58,173 nucleotides of DNA from Nemertoderma westbladi. Its lineage: Eukaryota > Xenacoelomorpha > Nemertodermatida > Nemertodermatidae. This document shows positions 12,447 to 23,584 of the stretch, one piece after another (position 1 is the stretch's first letter; each line of letters opens with the position of its first letter). The position numbers and the translations under genes are program-made. A model generated the notes under the pieces. That model worked only from the letters and a program-made list of their open reading frames with translations, was not told the origin of the DNA and ran no database searches. The stretch lies in contig JAUCBJ010005115.1 of NCBI GenBank assembly GCA_032718475.1, forward strand, positions 1 to 58,173, written 5' to 3'.

Positions 12447-12530
12447 CGTAAGAAAGACTAACTGTTTAGAGTATTTTTATATTTTAGAAACTGTGATTTT
12501 TTATATTTTATAGAAGTAAATCCCATTTTC

Positions 12531-12539
12531 TGGGAGCGG
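12531..12539 (+). promoter_or_regulatory. Polypurine-tract-like site before the 3' LTR
   Basis: tgggagcgg immediately precedes the TG of the 3' LTR, where the plus-strand primer is expected in LTR elements. It is short and not purely purine, so the assignment rests on position. The 84 bases between the end of the third frame (12446) and this site are AT-rich. Confidence 0.45.
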
Positions 12540-13769
12540 TGTAAAAGCTTTTGCGGATATAACCAGTCATTTTCTCCGCAATGTACCGTGTAGGTGCTTT
12601 TAGCGGACATAACAAGCCATTTTTACCCATTATGTCTGTATGCGTGCTTTAGTGGACATAACTAGCCATTTTGCCGCAATTCGCTTAATACTTTAAAGAC
12701 TGTAACTCAGATGACGAAATCTGTCAGCTGATTTAATGCCAGCGTGGAGCTTTTCTTTGTTCTTTGTTCGGCTCGCTCGACCAATCAGAGCGATTTTCAC
12801 TTTGTGTTGGACAGTGCCTGCAGAAACTCACGCAATTCAGTCAGTGTGTATCTTTCTAAGCCCAGAACACCGGCTTAGGATTCTTCTGTACTTCTGTGGA
12901 AGTTTCAGACTTTGACCTAAACATCAGAAACATCAGATGGCTTTGATTAAAGGAACGTAAAACTATTAACGCAGCACACCGCCACACCGCGGCACTACGC
13001 AACGCAATTCAACTACTGAATCATTGCGGAATCATACTTCATATCTGAATCGCCACACCGCGGCACTCCGCAACGCGATTCAACTACACATACTGACTGT
13101 TCACCGCATTATTTGATTCTGTTATTAATTGGTGTTATGTTGGTATATATTGCTGATATATTTGGAGAATACCGATGAATAATCATAAAACCCTCAATCT
13201 CTTTGATTACTAAAGGTTAGAGGAACAGGTTTACCGGTAGCAACTGCGACTTACATTATAGTGGTTTTTGTGTGAATTGAATGCTATTTCATAATCCCTA
13301 CATGTGTCAGTTGCGATCCTCCTTATATATGATCAAATTCAGTGACGGTCGGCAGATCAGTGCGCAGTAGTGTGAAGTAGTGTGAAGTCGTGTGAAGTAG
13401 TGTGAAGGTTAATAAAGCATCTCCTAAAGAATGCGCCTTTTACGAAACTCAGTAGCCATCCAGTTGTGATTAGTATAAGTCATAACTCTGTTTTATACTT
13501 AAAGCGCCATGTCCTAAAGGAACTGTTAATATTTCCCCGAAAGTAAATATATTGTCAGAGATTATATATTAACGATCAATCGAATAATACGGTAGGTCTA
13601 CACTGCAATCACTATTAAAGCATCCGAATCCAGTCTCCCTTAACTGTGGGTGAATGGTCGCGCACAGGCTGGCTTCGGCTGATGTACCTTCAGTACATTA
13701 AATAATTGATATACAAAAAGACACCTAAAATTGGCAGGTTAAACTGCTAAAGGTCTAAAAGCGCGAACA
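12540..13769 (+). repeat. 3' LTR of the Bel/Pao element
   Basis: Nearly identical copy of the 5' LTR, from tgtaaaagctttt to gcgcgaaca, followed directly by the target duplicate agtca. Compared with the 5' copy it has an extra segment of about 45 bases near 12617-12662, itself a partial repeat of the neighbouring 'tgcttt-agyggacataac-agccatttt' motif. It also lacks about 8 bases near 13135 and carries scattered substitutions. Confidence 0.92.
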
Positions 13770-13774
13770 AGTCA

Positions 13775-14225
13775 TATTCCCTGACTCTCTTTTACTTAAT
13801 TTAAACTTGTAGATCATCATATATATATATGTAGTGTTACATATTTGAAATTCGATAGTCCAATTGATATTTTGTAAATATGAAGAAAAATTGTTATAGT
13901 CACAGTTAGAAAAGTCATGAAAACCAATGCAATCTCGCTGAATTAACTCATGTGGGGAAATAATATTAAAACAAACTGTAGCATGATCACTAGTAGACAA
14001 ATGTTCTATTACTGAAACAAAAGATACATGTAAGTCTTCCGAACAGAAAACTAGGTCTAGGACATTATCTAAGCGCGTTGGCTCTAATTGAAGTTGAGAA
14101 AGACCAGATTCAAAAAACAAAATGAAAAGAACATGAATTACAGTATATATTTGTGAGTCCGGATGAGATAGTTCAACCCAATCAAAATTCCGCACGCGAA
14201 AGCATGGCATCTGTAACAGTAGCAT
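13775..14225 (-). pseudogene. LINE endonuclease (APE-type) C-terminal fragment
   Basis: On the minus strand the translation contains FDWVELSHPDSQ, then GLSQLQLEPTRLDNVLDLVF, then EHLSTSDHATVCFNI. The 'L.Q....PTR..N.LDLVF' and 'SDH..V.F.I' signatures are the last part of the apurinic-type endonuclease of non-LTR retrotransposons such as the CR1, L2 and Rex groups. It ends at the Bel/Pao insertion, which shares its target duplicate with this sequence. Whether the LINE resumes at 1848 on the other side is not clear. No reverse transcriptase is attached. Confidence 0.75.
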
Positions 14226-15460
14226 CTAACCAAGTTTCGGTTCCTACTGTCTCCTACGACTTGTTTCACGGGCCACTAGGTCCGTCTCTAGTATGCCTAG
14301 CGCAAGGACTACTACCGTAAACCAGGATTTTATCAGGATTCTCAGGATTTTACTATTTTACCTCTTTTATGAATTCAGAACATTGTACAATTCAGGTGCT
14401 AAAATAATATAGGAAAGCATGACTATGATGCAGTGGCGCAGCCAGGATTTCTCCAAGGTAGAGGCTCATGCAAAAATATTTCGTTTTTGTCAGGAATACT
14501 TTCCTAATTTCATTGAAATCTGTGTTTAGTTGTTTTTGGTTAGGGTAAACTGGGGTAATTTGGGACAAAATCGTTCTTTATAGTTTTTTTTTCAGAATCG
14601 TAAAAACATTTTTTTGATAATCCGACCTTATCAAGTATGCACCAATAACAATGTACCCATTCTATCAAACTAATTAATTATTTTTTATTTTCAAATAATT
14701 AATTACAATTGTTTAATTAATATTCATCCATGTCCCAAATTACCCCAACCTGGGGTAATTTGGTCCACCGTTGACACTCAACCCAACCCATACTCGTTCT
14801 ATGGCAGACTCATACAACCGCCAGCATATTATGGATACGGCCACTGTGTAGTGGTCTCGTCTCGTTATAGTCTCGCCTCAATGGCTCGCCCCACCCTTAG
14901 TGATATAAGGACTGTCTGCTAGTAATTACTGATTCATGTTATATTTATTATACAGACATTTAGTCACTACTTATATAATGAACTATGGAATATTATATTT
15001 AGTACGAAAAACGGCGTTTTGAAAATTTGATGGAAATTTCTTGGATTTAGTTAATTATTACTGGTTCATGTTCACTAAATTCAACACTGCTTAATAATTA
15101 CATACAGTAGTTTATGTACAGTCGTGCGTATGGGAGTTAATACTTAAATGTTTTCTTTCCATGATTTCCGTAAGTTTGTATGTTTTAATGAAGTCGTGAT
15201 ACCGCCTACGCCGTATGTTTATGGTTTTATATTTAATAGTCTAATTAGAATTGTTTGATTAGAATCTTACTTATCTATTGGCAACGTGAATTAAACTCAG
15301 AAAGAAACCTTTCTTATAGTAATTAGGCCCATACCGTAATTTAACTTTCTAATCGAAGTTTCATATACATACAGTATATTCCTACGAATACCAATTATTT
15401 TGCTACTAACTATGTTTTTGAGGAATAAACTTTAAAGGAAATCTAAAACAGGGGTAAATG
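14226..15460. other. AT-rich non-coding stretch
   Basis: No supported gene. It contains the small inverted-repeat element listed separately and short direct repeats (aggattttatcaggattctc near 14332). Confidence 0.5.
14552..14746. mobile_element. Small inverted-repeat element (MITE-like)
   Basis: ggggtaatttgggaca (14552-14567) is exactly inverted at 14731-14746, enclosing about 160 AT-rich bases without coding capacity. A third partial copy (tggggtaatttgg) follows at 14751. Size and perfect 16-base arms fit a non-autonomous DNA element; no target duplication was confirmed. Confidence 0.5.
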
Positions 15461-15464
15461 CAGC

Positions 15465-15626
15465 CTACAGTACACTGTATTACGGTACAGTACACCGTTC
15501 AGTAGTACCGGTACAGTACGGTACAGCCTACAGTACACTGTACTACGGTACTACAGTACACTGTACAGCCTACAGTACACTGTACTACGGTACTACAGTA
15601 CACTGTACAGCCTACAGTACACTGTG
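15465..15626. repeat. Short array of the palindromic 19 bp satellite, left part
   Basis: Repeats of cctacagtacactgta with interspersed ctacggtactacagtacactgta. This is the same family as the array at 17144-17955, from which it is separated by the element at 15627-17143. Confidence 0.8.
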
Positions 15627-17143
15627 CCAGGTAGCACAGGACGTCCACGAAAGAAATTGAACGTTCATATTTGGTACTTTTTTTATGCGAATCTGAACAT
15701 CAATGAAATATTGTTCAAAATAGGTAAAAATTGCTGACGTTGTGAGTAATTTACCAAATTGTGACGTTCACATTAGGTAATTTAACGTCCTAACTTTAAA
15801 GAAATTGAATATGTACCAAAACAAACGAATATTGAACGTTCAAATTGCGTCCAGTTATGCGTTCATTTCTTTGTACCTAAATATGTACGTTGTTTGAACA
15901 TTTATGAACGTTCAAACATAATTTACTTTAACTTGTTATGTCAATGGCATGTTCAAACTTGTTCGTGATACAATTATCTGACTATTTATTATTTTGCAAT
16001 TATTTTTTATGTTGGTTAGCCTACTCCTTGTATGGTTGGTGTGGTTCCGCTTAGTTATATCTGGACTAATGGTTCATTCTCAATACAAAACAATTACTTT
16101 AAGTAATCGAAAAATTATTCACACAACAAAACATTGATAACCAATACAATGCTGACGCATTTTTAAACATTTTAAACAACAAATAACATCAAAATTAGAC
16201 AAAGGTGATTCTACTGATTACTAAAGCTAATACACTAGTACCATGTCACGAAAAATTGTAATAAAATTATTAGAATATATTAGCCCTATTGAACCAAGAA
16301 AATAACAAACAAAGAAAACCGCAAAAGTTTGTCTATTTTGATACCAACTGACCAAATACCATTACATTTTGTTGAGATAAATCGGATATATGGGCGTTGG
16401 AATGTTCAAACTTCTATCATGCGTAGGGTAATTTTATTAATCGCAAAACATTATTTTTTATTTTACAAATTTATCATATTATATAAACCTTTCTTACGTT
16501 TCAATTGCTTTTTGTATGTATTATTGCCTTATTGCATAGATACAAAATTTCAAATATCAATTATAAGGTCATAAAATTAATTAAATTTTTTAAGATTCAT
16601 CAATATGAATAATCTATTTTGACTGGAAATAAGATAAAATACAGAAATCTAGCTAATCCAATGCGAATTTGTGGATCATCACCATAATATATCATGGATA
16701 CTCTTATATCACTATCGATTAAATAATTTCATATATACTCTGATGCTTCCTTCTCTAAATGTATAGGGTAAATTGTAGGTGTAGGGCCGTAGGATATAGG
16801 GTGTAGGGATTGGATAAGGTAGGCTAACCCCCTAACACAGAACATGCACCAACAAACAGTGATTGGTTGGTCTCACGTTAAATTTTTACGTTTATTCAAC
16901 CTATGGACCTATAACACACCAGAAATGAACGTCTAGTGAACACGTCATTTGAACATAGATTGCCTGTGGTCTCTTTTACGTTCGATTGCCCGTTCATATT
17001 ACGATACTTCTGACGGCCAACTTTGAACTATTGAACGTTTAGCATCAATAGCATCTTATGGGAGAAATACAACGTCATATGAACATAAATCCAGAACGTC
17101 TGGACGAATAATGAACGTAAATTTACGTATTTGTGCTACTTGG
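15627..17143. mobile_element. 1.5 kb TIR element with subterminal GAACGT repeats, inserted in a satellite
   Basis: Terminal inverted repeats: ccaggtagcac at 15627-15637 and gtgctacttgg at 17133-17143 (10 of 11 positions match). Both subterminal regions are crowded with aacgtt/gaacgt motifs. On the left (15656-15960) examples are ttgaacgttcatattt, gacgttcacattagg and gaacgttcaaattgcg; on the right (16920-17130) aatgaacgtctag, gaacgtttagc and gaacgtctgg. Such subterminal motif clusters are typical transposase-binding regions of cut-and-paste elements. The interior is AT-rich and has no supportable transposase, so this is probably a non-autonomous derivative. The same 19 bp satellite lies on both sides, indicating insertion into a pre-existing array. 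A target duplication is not evident. Confidence 0.6.
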
Positions 17144-17955
17144 GGTACAGCCTATAGTACACTGTACTACGGTACTACAGTACACTGTACAGCCTAGACG
17201 TCACCTGGTCGTCATAGGCCTCTAAACAGGCCCTTCTTTCTTTATTTATGTTTTTATTATGTTTGTTTATGTTTATAATTATGTTGCTAGGAAACTGGTA
17301 AAAAGGGAAAGTGTACAGTACATAATGATAATGTATATAGTTTTTAAATGTGATGTTTGCCCTAAACGATAGAAATATAAAAGAGGAATTAGCCCAAAAA
17401 AAAAACACTGTACAGCCTACAATACACTGTACAGCCTACAGTACACTGTACTACGGTACTACAGTACACTGTACAGCCTAAAGTACACTGTACAGCCTAC
17501 AGTACACTGTACTACGGTACTACACAGTACACTGTACAGCCTACAATACACTGTACAGCCTACAGTACACTGTACTACGGTACTACAGTACACTGTACAG
17601 CCTACAGTACACTGTACAGCCTACAGTACACTGTACAGCCTACAGTACACTGTACAGCCTACAGTACACTGTACAGCCTGCAGTACACTGTACAGCCTAC
17701 AGTACACTGTACAGCCTACAGTACACTGTACAGCCTACAGTGCACTGTACAGCCTACAGTACACTGTACAGCCTACAGTACACTGTACAGCCTACAGTAC
17801 ACTGTACAGCCTACAGTACACTGTACTACGGTACACACCCTACAGTACACTGTACAGCCTACAGTACACTGTACTACGGTACACAGCCTACAGTACACTG
17901 TACAGCCTACAGTACACTGTACTACGGTACACAGCCTACAGTACACTGTACTACG
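17144..17955. repeat. Palindromic 19 bp tandem satellite
   Basis: Unit acagcctacagtacactgt (19 bases), almost invariant from about 17405 to 17830, with compound units containing ctacggta before and after. A unique AT-rich insert of about 200 bases (17197-17404) interrupts it. The unit is rich in self-complementary words (ctgtacag; tacagt..actgta), so either strand could form hairpins. Short open frames across it, on both strands, are by-products of the repeat. Confidence 0.92.
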
Positions 17956-18036
17956 AATATACAGTACTACCCACCTATGCAATACTTTTAGTATGTATTT
18001 TAATTCAATAACAATTTTCATCTAAAAAGTAGGTAA

Positions 18037-18157
18037 TTATTGCAATAAAATTATTATTATTGCCATAAAATTAAGATTATTGCAATAAAATTAATATTAT
18101 TGCCATAAAATTAATATTATTGCAATAAAATTAATATTATTGCGATAAAATTACTAT
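18037..18157. repeat. Six-copy 20 bp AT-rich tandem repeat
   Basis: Unit attgcaataaaattaatatt; the base after attgc alternates between a and c through most copies and becomes g in the last, suggesting a 40 bp dimer as the amplification unit. Confidence 0.85.
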
Positions 18158-18159
18158 TA

Positions 18160-21100
18160 TTAATTTTGTGACTTTTGTGACCCTACACGTACAGTGTAGG
18201 CCTACCGTGGAAAATTCCTGGTTACACGGCTGCTGGAGGCAGTAAGCATTACATCGTCGGGCTCTACTGTACTGTACTTTCTCAACTTGCATACATGCAC
18301 ATGTAAACATCTCATCTCGGTGGGAATTTGTAAACCACCATCTCTCTCGCTTCATATAATAACTAACATTCGTCTTCATATCTAATATACTGTAAAATTT
18401 CTCAATATAATACGTAGGTACAGTAATGTAAATAAGATAATAATATACTGTATACTGTATGTCAAAAACTCCGAACTACAGAACTTCTGACTTACTCCGA
18501 AAAATGACTACAGAATATCTGACAATTCGAACAATTCACTGACCAACTCTTAAAACTGTGTGCGTCTCGTTACTGTAGTAATCGTTCTCTCCCGTCACCA
18601 CACAGTACTCTCATATTCTAGAACGTATGGCATGGTGTATATAAGTCTCTACAAACACGATCGATGGTCGATTGATGGTTTTCCTATATTACACAATTAC
18701 ATGAAACATACAGATGTGAAATAAAATTTCATTCGCGATTTAGTGCGCAATGGGAACCCAGAAACTATATTGGATTAACACAACATTATTATACGGACAT
18801 AAATCTCGCAGGGGCGTGGCGTGTTCTACAGTATTATGAGATTTTATACTGTATAATGCTTTTTTTACTATTGTGCCCTTTTAATAAATTGGACCTAACC
18901 GCTTTATTGCCTCGCGTTTTGTGTAATACCGCACACCATTATACCACATTCAGCTCATACAGTCTTGCTATAATAATTATACCGTTTTGCGATGAGTTGT
19001 AACATTTAATTAATTATCCTGTACAATTACCACTGTTCTGTTCTGTTTATATATTCCAGGAGTCAAGAATGTCCCGAAAGTCAACTGCACAACTGCGATG
19101 GTTCTAATTTTGTCGACCCCAGGGGGGTGACTTCGTCGACCCCAGGCGGAGTGGACCCTGGCTGAGTCTCTATCCACAGAATAACATACAGTTGTAGAAT
19201 ATTTTCGAAACAATTATTTCAGATGGAATCGTGTCTCATGTTGAGTTGAATGAGATTAAGGGAATATTATTCAGTTGTTGTTGGATAACAACAACTGGTG
19301 TAGCAAAGGAATAAAAGTGTCTTGTGGTTGGATATCTGATTTAGGCAATTAAATGGAAGTGTTTTATGGTTGGTTGGTTTGAAAAGGGCTCTCTGTGAGG
19401 AAGGTTCCTACGTTAGCAGACAAAGGTCAAAATCAAGTATAAAAAGTCAGAATGTTGACCAGAATTCACTTTTTTACTGTTTACAGTAGTTGAAAGTCTA
19501 ACTTTATTGCTATTAGTTTAAAGTCACTTGTGCGACGGTGAGAAAGCTCTACTGTACCTCGGGTGGCCTAAAGTTATTTCTCAACGTATAAAATTCTCAA
19601 AGTATAAAAACTTCACTTCGGTTAGTGTAAAGTCTGGCCTTGGCCGTGGCTTTTACCTGAATTTCATAATCACTATGTCTACTTAACGGTGACTAGGGTG
19701 TTTTCTGGTGTCAACGCTGCCAAAAAGCCAAGTACATTTCCTTTTTTCCTGTTATTCCTGGTACTTTACCTAGTAAAGTATCCACGAGCCCTTTTTAATA
19801 CCCACCACAGTCATAGAGTAGGCTACACCTGTTGGACATTAAAATAAGCGAAGGTTTTGCAATTGTGATTAATTTACAACAATTTTCACAAAGTTTTATT
19901 TTTTATAAAATTTTGGAGTTTTACGATTCGATTGGTTGGACTATTTTCCGATTATTTAAAAATGATTATTCACATATTATGTGGTGTGTTTTTACTCTAT
20001 TTCTAACATTATTTTAGGTAATTTGGTCATAAAATTAAAATCAATAAGAGATAATTTACACTCCACAAGGGTATAAAATCTCTTACCCGGTTTCTACCTG
20101 TTCAAACTTAGAGATTTTCCAATGGTTTATTTCTACTGTACAGTATATCATAAAAGTTACTTATCGCACCAGCTAACTAAAATACTGAAAGAATACAAAT
20201 ACTGTACATTACTTTTGTCGATCGTAACAGAGTTATTAAATCGGGAAACACATCTGTGCAAAACTGACTGATCATTTAAGGCGTGAATAAATTTTATTTA
20301 TTGTAAAAAAATAAAAGTGCTCGTTATAAAAGCCGCCTGGAGCATAGCGTTAATCTATGCACGAATTCCATTATAAAGTAGTAAAACTGTGTGATAAATT
20401 TTTCCAGAATAAAAAATTGATTGGGCTTATTTCACACCGGTGAAATTAAGCCTGGTGGTCCCCGCTCTGAGAGGCCTCCTCTGTACGCGCTACAAAATTC
20501 ACACAAAAATTCAAATATATTTAGTAATTATGTGGCAGCCCTCATGGACATGGGTAGCGCGTAGCGAAAACTTTATTTGAATAAAATTGCAAATCCTTGC
20601 TATCAAAAAACAAAAGTGAAGTTCGTGGACCTACATTTCGTAATTAGGAATTGCTTCAATCTGGGGTGTAAACGTTACGCCGACAACAGCAAATATGAAA
20701 ATCTAACGAGTTTGTTACTCTCGTTTATTGTATTGGTTAGAGTAACCTTCCACTGTAACCTGTTCCTTTCCTCTAATTGACATGAGAATTAACATTAATT
20801 AGCTTTAATAATGCTTGTCGGTGGTGGTTGGTGGTTGTCGGTTCTTTACGCTCCTCAATCTGTCGGATTCAGGGACCGACGGACGGGTACCAGAAATCGA
20901 CGGTTTCTTTCGCCAGACTGGAAGTCTGGTTCAGCGCTTTCATCAATCTATATATTGGAATTAAATAGATGTGGTGACTAGAACAGGAGAAATACCTGTT
21001 GCTAAAACCTAATCTCGTATTGCCTTTCTGTTTTCAAGTAGGACCCATATCTGTTGAAGTATTTCAATTTTTGTTATATGTTTGATTTTTCAGATTCAGC

Positions 21101-21720
21101 TACTACAGTAGCTACTAAGGCAAAAGGCACGATGTGGGGCGAGCCACGCAGTTAGGGCGTGCCTTAGCGCTCAACCCTGTCTGTCCGTCTGTAATGAAAA
21201 ATTCATTCGTAAATAACTTTAGAAGATTTTAACCATTTTCAACCAAATTTTGTATGGGTATACTAGAGAAAAAGTTCCATTATTTTTTAAAGTTACGGGA
21301 AAATACCTCTCGAACTCTTAACTCCAGATCGAAACTAACTTGTTTCGAACTTGCTCAAGTTCGCGTGCTGCGCGACGCCCCACGAACATGTAGACTATCA
21401 TTTGTGTAGGTCGCGTAATTCAAGGGACACGGGTTGCCTCACAGAGTAGGTCTACAAAAGCCTGTAATCTTTGGGCGGCTTTGTCCTGCTTTGTCCGCAG
21501 CCCAAACGGGTGGAAACAATTGGTAGTTCTATGCAGGTAAGTGAGCCTCAGAGAACATTTCTTCGGAAACAGTGGAAGCTATAACCACGTAAAAAACCTG
21601 TCAAACCTGGTGGGTTGGTGGTATGGTTTATACTGTATCAATACAGCTTTCCCTGAAATAATACAGTATGTTGTGTACACCATCTTGAATGCGTGTAACA
21701 AGTAAGAAACACCCTCTTGT
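18160..21720. other. 3.5 kb AT-rich DNA without a recognised gene
   Basis: No coding frame or RNA gene could be supported on either strand. Minor features: a near-duplicate of gtcgaccccagg at 19113 and 19134, a GGT/GTT-rich patch at about 20818-20842, and a segment at 21170-21300 (tctgtccgtctgtaatgaaa...) that reads like a dispersed repeat. Confidence 0.4.
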
Positions 21721-21723
21721 ACA

Positions 21724-21791
21724 CATGTAATGTCCTATAAAGTTATAAAGTGCTAAATATCAACTAGCTGTTAATACTAACGGCGTTGAGT
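21724..21791 (-). repeat. Dispersed repeat, inverted partner of 28320-28385
   Basis: The reverse complement of this stretch (caacgccgttagtattaac ... tttagcactttataacttta ... ggacattac) closely matches 28320-28385. Two copies in opposite orientation 6.5 kb apart indicate a short dispersed repeat family. A run of ataataaaa-type units follows at 21810-21890. Confidence 0.6.
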
Positions 21792-22004
21792 AATGTTACA
21801 ATTATGGAATAAAAATTATATAATAAAAATCATATAATAAAAAATAATATAATAAAAATAATATAATACAAATTATACAATAAAACAGAGTAGGCCTAAT
21901 AGAAAAATACAGATAAAAAAATACAGTGAATTTGAAGAACATTCTAGGTAAGGTGGGGTGATTAATTTAATACAATAAATTAGGTTCAAGGTCTACACCA
22001 ACCG

Positions 22005-22080
22005 ACAAGTAACAAAAAGTTTTCTTTTAGCGAGCTTTATGCCTTTGCTAGAGTCCTTCATCAGGCTTTATTAAAATTAT
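22005..22080 (-). mobile_element. Possible Penelope-like terminal region
   Basis: On the minus strand the sequence contains CTGATGAAGGACTCTAGC followed by AAAGGCATAAAGCTCGC. This resembles the terminal repeats of Penelope-like elements, where CTGANGA followed by a stem and GAAA forms a hammerhead ribozyme core. Here the second core box reads ATAAAG, not GAAA, so the motif would be inactive. No adjacent coding sequence is seen. The assignment rests on recalled sequence character only. Confidence 0.35.
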
Positions 22081-22329
22081 AAGTACTGAAGAAATACCGC
22101 AACAACAGTACCGGTACCTAAACGTACCGGTAAACTAATTATATACAGTATACCAAGGTTTAAATATAAAATGGGCATTGTAGCTATATATATTATTGTA
22201 ACTATATTTTCTATCTACCTATTTCCTGCAATACCTATTCTGCATCTTACATCTCTAGTGCACGTTGGGGCGATTTTTACATCTTGCATCATGTATCGTA
22301 AGAACCATACGTGAAATGTTAAGGACAAT

Positions 22330-23361
22330 AACAACAAATAGAAACTTACATCATCAAGAAATCGACGAGGAAACCTTCCGAACCCTATTAGCCGAGGTGG
22401 AGTAACAAAAATGAACTCGAGAGCACTCTGTCCGATGGATAGCGACATCAACTTTACAGAACTGGAAAGCTATGGACTCATAGTGGACCCAGTGGTCACA
22501 CGTCCCAGATACAGTAGACCATTATTCTGCTTCGTAGGAAATACAGGAACTCTATACAAGACTGTAATGCATTTACACTTCGACCCTTCTCCAGTGATCA
22601 CCGCCTTATTGTGGCCAAGGTAAGACTTAGTCTCCGCGCTAGCGCAGAACTAAGAAATCTGCCTTGCCACGGCATGATTGATCCTCTAAATTGCAACAGC
22701 TCAGTGGGAGATCCAGCTTCACACTATAGCTGAGCAACAGGTATGGGCAATAGCAGGGAAAAGGCACACTGAACAGTCCATATAATTACAGAAAGAGTCC
22801 CGACTCAAACAGACTACAGCGGCCAAGAATGCAGTTAAGGCTGCATCTAGGTCCCAGAACAGGCAGTACTCTGTTAATCTACAGGAGCTTATAACCCCAC
22901 AGGTTAATCCCAATTCCCATGAAGGGCAACCTAACACACCATGTATCTTTTTGGGGAATATCGCTGATCTATATAGCTGCGAAGCTATTCAATAGAACTA
23001 TATTAAATCGCATTAGGGATCCCATTGAGAGACTGCTCCGCGGAAATCAGAATGGGTTCCGTAAAGGTCGTGGGACCATGGAGCTCATAATGGAAGAGTT
23101 ATCAAAAAAGAAACACAGACATCCTGGCTGTTATCTTTGTTGACTTCTTCAAGGCCTTTGATTCAATCTCTCGCTCACGTATGTTCAGCATACTTTTATT
23201 ATATGATATTTCTGATTCCTGATGAAGTTATTATTGTAGCAATCAGATCAGTATACGTTGGTTTAACGAAATTTGTATCTACTGTTGATCGTGTCACAGA
23301 TCATTTCGAAGTGTTATGGGGAGTCCTCCAGGGTGACACACTTGCACCATTCATATTATAA
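22330..23361 (+). pseudogene. LINE copy 1: endonuclease end plus partial reverse transcriptase
   Basis: Across several frames the plus strand gives the endonuclease tail SSDHRLIVAKVRLSLRASAE (about 22590-22650), then a linker, then after an internal deletion the RT start IAAKLFNRTILNRIRDPIER, NQNGFRKGRGTMELI, VDFFKAFDSISRS (about 23139-23178), and finally WGVLQGDTLAPF (to 23361). This order is that of RTE/CR1-like non-LTR retrotransposons. The catalytic 'YADD'-type motif and everything downstream are missing. The frame changes repeatedly, so the copy is dead. It belongs to the same family as 23585-24775 and 51549-52530. Confidence 0.82.
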
Positions 23362-23584
23362 TTTAGGTTGACTATTCCTGGTTGGTTGGTTCTATAATTA
23401 TAGCTACTTCTATGTTTCTTACATTTCGCCACATAGCGGCCACGATTCGAACTATAGAAGTCTGTCTGTGCATTGAATTTATAATATTTGTTAAGACTAC
23501 ATGTGCACCAAGTTTGGTTCCATTTCATCAACGATTGACTGCGACTGACCTATTAGCGTTCAAACCTTCCCAATAATACAGTAC

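Larger units (their letters stand above)
1849..13774 (+). mobile_element. Complete insertion of a defective Bel/Pao LTR retrotransposon
   Basis: Two long direct repeats (1854-3042 and 12540-13769) start with TG and end with CA. They are flanked by the identical 5-mer agtca (1849-1853 and 13770-13774), so both ends of one insertion are intact. The internal region encodes a coiled-coil gag-like part, a DUF1759-type segment, three zinc knuckles and a retroviral-type aspartic protease, in the arrangement of Bel/Pao elements. Five-base target duplications also fit that superfamily. Reverse transcriptase, RNase H and the integrase core are absent: the sequence jumps from protease to the linker before integrase. 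A second, unrecognised coding region lies at 10898-12446. No obvious tRNA-type primer-binding site (TGG...) follows the 5' LTR. Confidence 0.9.

Noticed and set aside
16329-16574. 81-codon frame inside the TIR element as a transposase
   Set aside because: Too short, AT-driven composition, no DDE/D-like or DNA-binding motif.
17740-18021. Opposed 82-83 codon frames on both strands
   Set aside because: Both are translations of the palindromic 19 bp satellite.
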